A DNA stretch of 5,932 nt from an uncultured Planctomycetaceae bacterium. GTDB lineage: Bacteria > Planctomycetota > Planctomycetia > Pirellulales > UBA1268. Below are positions 1 to 5,033 of this stretch, piece by piece. The stretch covers positions 1 to 5,932 of the forward strand of contig CALCGM010000372.1 in NCBI GenBank assembly GCA_937900985.1, read 5' to 3'. Both the position numbers and the translations under genes were made by a program. The stretch's first letter is position 1. Each line of letters begins with the position of its first letter. The notes under the pieces are model-generated. The model worked only from the letters and a program-made list of their open reading frames with translations. It had not been told where the DNA came from and did not search any database.

Positions 1-1
1 C

Positions 2-688
2 TACCTCAAGCCGTCGCTGCGGCTTTCGGCCCTCGGCGACCTCGGGGTGATCTACGTGCTCACCCACGACTCGATCGGCCTCGGCGAAGATGGGCCCACC
101 CACCAGCCGATCGAGCAGCTTGCCAGCGCCCGTGCGGTTCCCGGTCTCTCGGTCTACCGTCCGGCAGACGCCAACGAAGTTGCCGAAACCTGGCGGACTG
201 TGATGCAGGAGCCCACGCGACCAGCGGTGATTGTGCTCTCCCGCCAGGGGCTTCCCACCCTCGACCGCAGCACGCTGGGAGCAGCCGCCGGCACCGCTCG
301 AGGGGCCTACATCCTGCAGGAAGCCGAAGGCGGTGAGCCCGAGTGCATCCTGATTGGCACTGGCAGCGAAGTTGGCCTCTGCCTGGCGGCCGCCAAACAG
401 CTGGCGGATGAAGGTGTGCGTGCCCGCGTGGTGAGCATGCCGAGCTGGGATCGCTTCGCGGCCCAAGACGCTGCCTATCGCGAGCAGGTCTTGCCGAAGA
501 AGATCACCGCCCGCGTCGCCTGCGAAGCTGGCTGCAGCTTCGGCTGGGAGCGCTGGATCGGCCGCTGCGGCCGCTTCATCGGCATGGACAGCTTCGGTGC
601 CTCCGGCCCCGCCGGCGAGCTCTACAAACACTTCGGCATCACCGCCGAAGGCATCGCAAAGGCCGCCAAAGAAGCCCTCGGCCGCTGA
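2..688 (+). CDS. tkt: Transketolase, C-terminal part (5' end outside window)
   Basis: Transketolase is a thiamine-diphosphate enzyme of the pentose phosphate and Calvin pathways that moves two-carbon ketol units between sugar phosphates in the cytoplasm. The frame is open from base 2, giving 228 visible residues and a TGA stop at 686-688; a whole enzyme is about 660-680 residues, so roughly the last third is present. Visible residues 21-36 carry the family signature THDSIGLGEDGPTHQP, whose two His and last Asp match yeast H469, H481 and D477. SRQGLP near residue 81 supplies the substrate-phosphate Arg (yeast R528). The C-terminal domain follows, with GTGSEVGL and the usual ending GMDSFGASGPAGELYKHFGI. 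The GTG at 47 lies inside the pyrimidine-binding domain and is not a real start. The stop abuts a GC hairpin (689-705), and the next gene is convergent. Nothing in the visible part looks broken. Confidence 0.97.
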   Translation, partial: YLKPSLRLSALGDLGVIYVLTHDSIGLGEDGPTHQPIEQLASARAVPGLSVYRPADANEVAETWRTVMQEPTRPAVIVLSRQGLPTLDRSTLGAAAGTARGAYILQEAEGGEPECILIGTGSEVGLCLAAAKQLADEGVRARVVSMPSWDRFAAQDAAYREQVLPKKITARVACEAGCSFGWERWIGRCGRFIGMDSFGASGPAGELYKHFGITAEGIAKAAKEALGR

Positions 689-705
689 CCGCCGCGCAGC
701 GGCGG
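689..705 (+). repeat. 7-bp GC hairpin right after the tkt stop
   Basis: CCGCCGC (689-695) pairs perfectly with GCGGCGG (699-705) around a GCA triloop closed by C-G. It starts at the base after the transketolase stop codon. It could serve as the 3' end of the tkt mRNA, but it is not followed by a T-run, so an intrinsic terminator is not clearly supported. The same 7-bp stem recurs at 854-871. Confidence 0.75.
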
Positions 706-750
706 ACAGGCCGTCTCGCTGAACCGTAAGCGAAGGGTGAGACCGAGCGG

Positions 751-836
751 AGGAAACGGGACGGGTCCTCGGGCCGCGAAGCGGCCTCGGCGAAGCCGAG
801 GTGCCTGCGGCACCCGAAGACCCGTCCCGCTTGCGC
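751..836 (+). repeat. Cloverleaf repeat, copy 1
   Basis: The folded core is 757-829. The outer stem pairs 757-767 with 819-829 (11 bp), has one C-A mismatch (768/818), then pairs 769-772 with 814-817. Inside are three back-to-back hairpins with no spare bases: 773-785 (5 bp, GAA loop), 786-800 (6 bp, GAA loop) and 801-813 (5 bp, TGC loop). This gives a perfect four-way junction. The repeated block also includes AGGAAA before and CTTGCGC after the core, and matches copy 2 at 82 of 86 positions. Pairing was worked out by hand. Confidence 0.85.
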
Positions 837-853
837 AGCCCCCCGGCCGCAGA

Positions 854-871
854 CCGCCGCTCCTGCGGCGG
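854..871 (+). repeat. 7-bp GC hairpin, second copy
   Basis: CCGCCGC (854-860) pairs with GCGGCGG (865-871) around a TCCT loop. The stem is identical to that at 689-705 and only the loop differs (GCA there), so the stem is the conserved part. It is followed by the same ACAGGCCG octamer (872-879), which here extends into the 10-base palindrome AGGCCGGCCT (874-883). Confidence 0.75.
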
Positions 872-917
872 ACAGGCCGGCCTTAAACCCTTCAGCGAGG
901 GGTGAGCCCGGGGCTGA

Positions 918-953
918 CCCTCCGGCGTATGGGAGCAAGCGACGCCCGGAGGG
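918..953 (+). repeat. Extra hairpin inserted in unit 2
   Basis: CCCTCCGGCGT (918-928) pairs with 942-953 over 11 bp, with a single bulged C at 945 and a 13-base loop (929-941). The segment around it (about 916-962) is missing from the equivalent place in unit 1, where the spacer runs straight into AGGAAACGGG. Its 5' strand, 918-925, can pair equally well with 1072-1079, so this hairpin and the long inverted repeat exclude each other there. Confidence 0.65.
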
Positions 954-962
954 CCAAGAGTC

Positions 963-1048
963 AGGAAACGGGACGGGTCCGCGGGCCGCGAAGCGGCCTC
1001 GGCGTAGCCGAGGTGCCTGCGGCACCCGTGGACCCGTCCCGCTTGCGC
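963..1048 (+). repeat. Cloverleaf repeat, copy 2
   Basis: The folded core is 969-1041. The outer stem of 16 bp pairs 969-984 with 1026-1041, with one G-T wobble (981/1029) and no mismatch. Three adjacent hairpins follow with no spare bases: 985-997 (GAA loop), 998-1012 (GTA loop) and 1013-1025 (TGC loop). There are four differences from copy 1: one in the middle hairpin loop (A793 versus T1005) and three in two adjacent outer-stem pairs, which become C-G and G-T here. Read on the minus strand the outer stem is followed by GTTTCC, a short T-run that could help end transcripts of the DUF1570-like gene. Confidence 0.85.
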
Positions 1049-1118
1049 GGCGGATGGCCCGCAGCGAGCGTCCGGAGGGGTAGCCCTGGGCTCACCCCGA
1101 GCGACCCACTTCAGCGGC

Positions 1119-2669
1119 TCACCGTGACACGTGCCGCCGGTACTGCTCGTCGAGATCTTCGAAGCCTGTGCCGCACAAGGCGGCGAGGGAATCCGGCCTG
1201 GCAGAGCCGGTGTAGACCCGCTGGAGATAGGCGAGGAAGGCCTCGCGGTAGCGGCCCTGCTGACCGTTGAGAAAGAAGTCGGCAAGGCCTGAGATCTGGC
1301 TGTAGAGCGGCGGCAGCTGCGGGTGCGCCTGAAACTCGACACGGCCGAGGCTGCAGAGCGTCTCCAGTGGCACGTAGAAGTTGTCGAGCGTCAGCCTTTC
1401 GACGGCCATCGGGGCCCGGCCATGGTCGAGGCCGCCGAGCCGCCAGCCTGTCTCGGTCGGCTCGAGGCTCTCCATGTAGCAGGCCACCGCTTCGATCACC
1501 CAGAAGCCGTGCTGTTCGCCGGCGAGGCGGCTGGTGCGTCGCGATTCGGTGAAGAGCTGATGCGTTGCCTCGTGGAAGACGGTGCCCGGACCAACGTCGT
1601 CGGCCTCAAAAAAGTAGGACGTTTGTGTGGGCATCCAGTAGATGCCGAGCGTGCGGCCGATCTGCGGCTCGAGCCGCTCGAGCGTGTCGACATACTGCTG
1701 CCGGCTGGCGAAGTGGACCGCCTGCATGGCAGCCGCGGGCGACGCGCGATGCTGGCCCTCAAACCGCCGCTGCAGCTCGCCTCGCTCCATCGCAAAACTA
1801 CCGAAGGCCTGCCACCAGACGGTGTATGCCTCTTCGAGCCGAGCCGCCAGCTGTGCGACGTCGGCCTCGTCGGCAAGCTGGCTGATCCGCCAGTGGTCTG
1901 ACTGCCAGAGCGGAGCGTCGGCCACCGTTTGAGGAGCGGGCAGCTTTTCCTTGGCCACCCACCGCGTTCCCTGACGTCGCAGGCCCTCGGCGTAGCGCGG
2001 CTGCCAGGTCTTCAGCAGCCAGCCAAACTCGGGAGAGAAGGCCTCGCGACGGCTCTGCCGCCGGGCGGCCTCGGGCCAGAGCCAGGTCGTCGTTCCCTCG
2101 TCGACCCGCCGAACCCAGCCGCCGGCCTGGCGGGCCTGGGCGTGATCCGGATCCGCGGCGAGCGTCACTGCCAGAAGGCGGAAGGCCTCGCAGCCCTGAT
2201 CGTCACGGGCGGCGGCTCGGGCGGCGTCATACACTTGCTCGGCCCACGCCGCACGGGATGCGCGATAGTCGGCCCAGAGTGCCTGCTCCGCCGCTGTCGC
2301 GAGCCAGGCGGGCTGCTCAGCTGTCGCTGGAATGCGATGGATCGTCTGCCGTCCGTCTGTGGGGGCCGACGCGATGCCCGACCAGGCCCGCATCTCGGCA
2401 GCGAGCCTCTCCTCACCGGCTGCCTCGGCCCGAGCGATCAGTGGCTCTGCCGCCTGCCGCCACTGGTCGTCGAGATCCGCAAGAACCTCCGCCTGCAGAC
2501 CGCGCGGCTCCTCTCCTTCGCGAGCCTCCGATGTCTCGGCGGCTGTCGCGGCCGCCCCGCTGGGAGCGACGCGGAGTCGCTCCACAGCCGGCTCTTCGCC
2601 GCCGGCCACACCGGATGCCACGCCCAGGAGGCACGACATCACGAGTGTGGCATAGCGGACGAAGATCAT
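1119..2669 (-). CDS. Secreted DUF1570-like protein, putative HEATH-motif zinc metallopeptidase
   Basis: The protein has 516 residues. It starts at ATG 2669-2667, preceded at 5 nt by AGGAG, and opens with a signal peptide: Arg5, a hydrophobic run over about residues 6-22, and probable cleavage near Ala22. The frame stays open upstream to 3227 but overlaps the isomerase gene, so that extension is rejected. Residues 23-360 are Ala/Glu/Arg-rich and mostly helical-looking, and I recognise no domain there. Residues 366-370 form HEATH, a gluzincin-type HExxH zinc site, within VFHEATHQLF. Glu393 in FWVIEAVACYME is the likely third zinc ligand, 23 residues after His370. This layout matches the DUF1570 / peptidase-MA-like proteins common in Planctomycetes. 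Predicted role: extracytoplasmic zinc-dependent peptidase; the substrate is unknown and activity unproven. It is probably co-transcribed with the isomerase gene upstream. Confidence 0.85.
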   Translation of the reverse strand: MIFVRYATLVMSCLLGVASGVAGGEEPAVERLRVAPSGAAATAAETSEAREGEEPRGLQAEVLADLDDQWRQAAEPLIARAEAAGEERLAAEMRAWSGIASAPTDGRQTIHRIPATAEQPAWLATAAEQALWADYRASRAAWAEQVYDAARAAARDDQGCEAFRLLAVTLAADPDHAQARQAGGWVRRVDEGTTTWLWPEAARRQSRREAFSPEFGWLLKTWQPRYAEGLRRQGTRWVAKEKLPAPQTVADAPLWQSDHWRISQLADEADVAQLAARLEEAYTVWWQAFGSFAMERGELQRRFEGQHRASPAAAMQAVHFASRQQYVDTLERLEPQIGRTLGIYWMPTQTSYFFEADDVGPGTVFHEATHQLFTESRRTSRLAGEQHGFWVIEAVACYMESLEPTETGWRLGGLDHGRAPMAVERLTLDNFYVPLETLCSLGRVEFQAHPQLPPLYSQISGLADFFLNGQQGRYREAFLAYLQRVYTGSARPDSLAALCGTGFEDLDEQYRRHVSR

Positions 2670-2674
2670 CCCTG

Positions 2675-2679
2675 CTCCT
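2675..2679 (-). promoter_or_regulatory. Ribosome binding site of the DUF1570-like gene
   Basis: The minus strand reads AGGAG, then five bases, then ATG (2669-2667). This site fixes the start of the secreted protein just ahead of a good signal peptide and argues against the long upstream open extension. Confidence 0.75.
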
Positions 2680-2694
2680 GGCTGCGATCCAGCC
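2680..2694 (-). other. Small hairpin between isomerase stop and next RBS
   Basis: GGCTG (2680-2684) and CAGCC (2690-2694) form a 5-bp stem with a 5-base loop, inside the 28-nt gap between the isomerase TGA (2700-2698) and the AGGAG of the next gene. It is too weak and lacks a T-run for a terminator. It could modestly affect initiation or mRNA processing, or be chance. Confidence 0.35.
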
Positions 2695-2697
2695 GTA

Positions 2698-3696
2698 TCA
2701 GTCGTCCGAGAACGCCGAGTCGAACTGGCGGCCGCTCGGTGCGAAGTCGATCTTCCGGCAGAACGCAGCGGCTTCCGCAGCCCCGTGCTCACGATCCATG
2801 CCGCAGTCTTCCCACTCCACCGACAGCGGCCCTTCGTAGCCGACGTCGTTGAGGGCTCGCATGATCTCCTCGAAGTCGACACCCCCACGGCCCGGCGAGC
2901 GGAAGTCCCAGCCGCGTCGTGGATCGCCAAAGTTGAGATGGCTCGCCAGGATGCCCTGCTTCCCCTTGAGGGTGACCATCGCATCCTTGATGTGCACGTG
3001 GTAGATGCGGTCGTGGAAGGTACGGATGAACTCCACTGAGTCGACGCCCTGCCAGTGCAGGTGGCTGGGGTCGAAGTTGAAGCCAAACTCCTCACGGCGG
3101 CCGAGAGCCTCAAGAGCGCGGGCGGCGGTGATCGTGTCGAAGGCGATCTCCGTGGGATGCACCTCGAGGCCAAACCGCACCCCGCACTCGGCAAACACGT
3201 CGAGGATCGGATTCCATCGCTCGGCAAACAGTTCGAACCCTGCCTGGATCATCGACTCGGGCACCGGGGGAAACGAGTAGAGCAGGTGCCAGATTGAGGA
3301 GCCGGTGAAGCCGTTGACCACCGACACGCCGAGCTTCTGCGCGGCCCGTGCTGTGTTTTTCATCTCTTCGGCGGCCCGCTCATTGACGCCGGCCGGGTCG
3401 CCGTCGCCCCAGACATGCGGCGGCAGGATCGCCTTGTGCCGTTCATCGATGATGTCGCACACCGCCTGGCCAACGAGATGGTTAGAAATCGCATAGACCG
3501 AGAGATCATGCCGCTCCAGCTGATCCCGCTTGGCCGCGCAGTAGCCGCTCTCTTCGAGGGCCTGCGTGACGTTAAAGTGGTCACCCCAGCAGGCCAGCTC
3601 GATGCCGTCGTAGCCAAACTCGTGCGTCTTCCTGGCGAGATCCTCGATCGGCATATCGGCCCACTGGCCAGTGAACAGCGTGACTGGTCGTCCCAT
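2698..3696 (-). CDS. Sugar phosphate isomerase/epimerase-like TIM-barrel protein
   Basis: The protein has 332 residues and belongs to the xylose-isomerase-like / AP-endonuclease-2 TIM-barrel superfamily (IolE-like sugar isomerases and epimerases), which act on sugars or inositol derivatives with a divalent metal. The start is ATG 3696-3694, with AGGGG six bases upstream; a GTG five codons earlier (3711) is the alternative. The first strand reads RPVTLFTGQW, followed by FGYDGIELACWGDHF (27-41). Likely metal ligands are Glu178 (GLEVHP), Asp209 (FNFDPSHLHWQG), His235 (HVHIKD) and Glu294 (SVEWED), each at the end of a barrel strand as expected. No signal peptide is seen, so it should be cytoplasmic. 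The substrate cannot be read from sequence; a dehydratase or keto-sugar epimerase is possible. It is followed after 28 nt by the secreted peptidase gene, suggesting one transcript. Confidence 0.9.
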   Translation of the reverse strand: MGRPVTLFTGQWADMPIEDLARKTHEFGYDGIELACWGDHFNVTQALEESGYCAAKRDQLERHDLSVYAISNHLVGQAVCDIIDERHKAILPPHVWGDGDPAGVNERAAEEMKNTARAAQKLGVSVVNGFTGSSIWHLLYSFPPVPESMIQAGFELFAERWNPILDVFAECGVRFGLEVHPTEIAFDTITAARALEALGRREEFGFNFDPSHLHWQGVDSVEFIRTFHDRIYHVHIKDAMVTLKGKQGILASHLNFGDPRRGWDFRSPGRGGVDFEEIMRALNDVGYEGPLSVEWEDCGMDREHGAAEAAAFCRKIDFAPSGRQFDSAFSDD

Positions 3697-3702
3697 GGTG
3701 TT

Positions 3703-3707
3703 CCCCT
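3703..3707 (-). promoter_or_regulatory. Ribosome binding site of the isomerase gene
   Basis: AGGGG on the minus strand lies six bases before ATG 3696. It would sit inside the coding sequence if the upstream GTG (3711) were used. That GTG also has a purine-rich stretch before it (GAGGGGA), so the choice is likely rather than certain. The ATG gives an N-terminus that begins right at the first barrel strand. Confidence 0.65.
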
Positions 3708-3805
3708 TCACTCCCCTCGGCTAAAAATCGGGTCAGCAACTCTTCAGGCCAACGGCGGCATCGGATCAACGCCACCTGCCGGCCACTCCCCATCCGGGCG
3801 ACGCG

Positions 3806-3811
3806 AGTATA
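3806..3811 (-). promoter_or_regulatory. Possible -10-like element upstream of the isomerase gene
   Basis: TATACT on the minus strand, in the 143-nt gap after the permease stop, is the only AT-rich promoter-like hexamer near the start of the isomerase-peptidase pair. It would leave a leader of about 100 nt. No recognisable -35 hexamer lies 17 bases upstream, and planctomycete promoters often diverge from the sigma-70 consensus, so this is a weak call. Confidence 0.2.
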
Positions 3812-3839
3812 TCGGACGGGAACGGCCTGGGGAGGCTTC

Positions 3840-5024
3840 TCAGTTGCGAACCACCCGGCGGAGCAGCCAGATGCCCCACACCGTCACCAGCAGGTTGCCG
3901 ATCCAGACCGCGATCGGCGGCAGTTCACCCGCTTTCACCCGGTCGATGCCAAACATCAGCAGCGGGTAGTAAACCACCAGAATCGGCAGGAAGCAGAGGA
4001 AGAAGCTGGTGAGAAAGTCTGAGTTGCGCATGCGGATTGCCATCGGCGCACCGACAACGGCAAAGCAGAGGCAGCTGAAGCCGTTGGCCCACCGCCGCCA
4101 GGGCTCCATCACAATCCGTTGCAGCCGCGACCGTTCTCCATTGAGCACATCGCGTTCAAAGGCCACCACCTCCGGCCGCGCCAGGTCCATCCGCCCAGCG
4201 AGGATGTTGCTGCCGATGCGGGCAGCTGCCGACTGCTCGAGGGTGTCGATCAGGACGAGCTGATCGGCATGCTCCTGCTCGAAGTCGGCCATCGCGATTT
4301 CCGAGGGGCTCTTGCGGCCGGTGTCTTCGCGGCTCACCGCGTCCATCGGCAAGACCCGCTCGATGGTGTCTGGGAAAACCGCCGTCACATCGCCCACACG
4401 AAGCGTTCCATCGCGGCAGATGATCGAGAGCGTCTCGGCCTCGGGATCGGCTCGCAGCTCCGCCTCGGCAGCGGAAACGGTCACCGGCGGACTGGTGCCT
4501 CCCGGCTGGAAGGAGAGCGTTGGCCGAATCAGTGTTCGCCCCTCGACGCCTTTGACGTTGATCGAAATGTTGTTGCTGCTGTAGCTCCGCTGCTGCCGCA
4601 GCCGCCCGTAGACAATCTCTTCAACGCTGCCCACGATCACCCGCCGGATGCCGTCTCGCCCCCAGGACACCGCCACATCGTTGAGCCACACCGAGACAAA
4701 GCTCAGCGTGAGGGCAAAGGCCAGCGCCGGCCAGATGGCCACCAGCGGCGTCACTCCCGCTGCCTTCAGCGCGGTGATTTCGTTGGTCGCCGACATCCGG
4801 CCGAAGACGCTCGCCACGGCAAAAAGCATCGTGCCGGGCACTGCAAACCGCATCGCCTCCGGCAGCACATAGGGCACAAGCATGGCGATCTGAACAGGGC
4901 CGAGCCCCTGCTGCTGAGCCTCTTTCACGAGCCCCACAATCAGCATGAAGAGCGTCAGCGCGGCAAGCGCCACGAGAAACACCTGCATCAGTTCCGCCAG
5001 CACATATCGGGCGACGATCTTCAT
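3840..5024 (-). CDS. LptF/LptG (YjgP/YjgQ) family permease
   Basis: The protein has 394 residues, close to the family norm of about 350-400. It starts at ATG 5024-5022 (MKIVARYVLAEL, the usual opening); an in-frame TTG two codons earlier is less likely. LptF and LptG are inner-membrane subunits of the LptB2FG ABC exporter that extracts lipopolysaccharide and feeds it to the Lpt bridge. Membrane segments lie near residues 14-34, 49-75 and 96-116, then a periplasmic domain at about 117-305, then segments near 311-331, 336-358 and 369-389. The cytoplasmic loop FGRMSATNEITALKAAGVT (around 74-92) is the conserved family motif contacting the ATPase. PWRRWANGFSCLCFAVVGAPMAIRMR opens the C-terminal membrane half. 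Sequence alone does not tell LptF from LptG. No second family member is adjacent. The gene begins 9 nt after the PP2C stop with no clear Shine-Dalgarno, which suggests translational coupling. Confidence 0.93.
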   Translation of the reverse strand: MKIVARYVLAELMQVFLVALAALTLFMLIVGLVKEAQQQGLGPVQIAMLVPYVLPEAMRFAVPGTMLFAVASVFGRMSATNEITALKAAGVTPLVAIWPALAFALTLSFVSVWLNDVAVSWGRDGIRRVIVGSVEEIVYGRLRQQRSYSSNNISINVKGVEGRTLIRPTLSFQPGGTSPPVTVSAAEAELRADPEAETLSIICRDGTLRVGDVTAVFPDTIERVLPMDAVSREDTGRKSPSEIAMADFEQEHADQLVLIDTLEQSAAARIGSNILAGRMDLARPEVVAFERDVLNGERSRLQRIVMEPWRRWANGFSCLCFAVVGAPMAIRMRNSDFLTSFFLCFLPILVVYYPLLMFGIDRVKAGELPPIAVWIGNLLVTVWGIWLLRRVVRN

Positions 5025-5033
5025 CGGCAACGC

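Larger units (their letters stand above)
689..1098. repeat. Composite palindromic repeat region between convergent genes
   Basis: This 410-bp stretch between the transketolase and DUF1570-like stops has no convincing gene; the open frames crossing it are by-products of GC-rich palindromes. It reads as two related units. Unit 1 (about 689-852) contains a hairpin (689-705), a spacer with AGGGTGAGACC, a cloverleaf (757-829) and a tail starting CTTGCGC. Unit 2 (about 854-1064) has the same order: hairpin (854-871), spacer with GGGGTGAGCCC, an extra hairpin segment (918-953), cloverleaf (969-1041) and a CTTGCGC tail. Both units share ACAGGCCG directly after the first hairpin. Bases 1072-1098 hold an inverted partial copy of the unit 2 spacer. 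The layout resembles REP/BIME-type intergenic palindromes, but no known family could be assigned. It may also act as a two-way transcription stop for the flanking genes, though no strong T-tract is present. Confidence 0.85.
899..1098. repeat. Long-range inverted repeat enclosing cloverleaf copy 2
   Basis: The left arm 899-925 and right arm 1072-1098 are complementary over 27 positions. 899-909 pairs with 1088-1098 perfectly, G910 faces T1087, 911-915 pairs with 1082-1086, G916 faces T1081, A917/G1080 is a mismatch, and 918-925 pairs with 1072-1079. The arms bracket cloverleaf copy 2, with about 43 bases on its left and 30 on its right. No target-site duplication was seen outside the arms. The right arm ends about 20 bases before the end of the DUF1570-like gene. 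Confidence 0.75.

Noticed and set aside
757..1041. tRNA or tRNA-like gene suggested by the cloverleaf shape
   Set aside because: All three arms have three-base loops, the outer stem is 16 bp rather than 7, and there is no anticodon loop, T-loop consensus or CCA end.
689..1098. CRISPR array or integron attC site
   Set aside because: There are only two repeats 212 bp apart with related rather than unique spacers, no cas genes, and none of the attC core GTTRRRY sites or integrase.
902..1270. 122-codon plus-strand frame and minus-strand frames beginning MPQAPRLRRGRF in the convergent gap
   Set aside because: They run through the palindromic repeats. The two minus-strand frames start identically only because they begin in the two cloverleaf copies. 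No protein-like features are seen.
2630..2669. Lipoprotein signal (Cys13) in the DUF1570-like protein
   Set aside because: The residues before Cys13 (V-M-S) fit a lipobox poorly, and the hydrophobic stretch continues well past it to a better signal peptidase I site.
1929..2852. 307-codon open frame on the plus strand
   Set aside because: It is antisense to the DUF1570-like gene and the end of the isomerase gene, shows no domain, and long stop-free antisense frames are expected at this GC content.
2670..3227. N-terminal extension of the secreted peptidase (frame open for 186 more codons)
   Set aside because: It overlaps the isomerase gene in another frame, is rich in Ser/Arg/Thr as expected of an out-of-frame reading, and would bury a good RBS and signal peptide.
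3697..3839. Intrinsic terminator after the permease gene
   Set aside because: There is a T-run in GATTTTTAG on the minus strand (around 3723-3731), but no solid stem directly precedes it.
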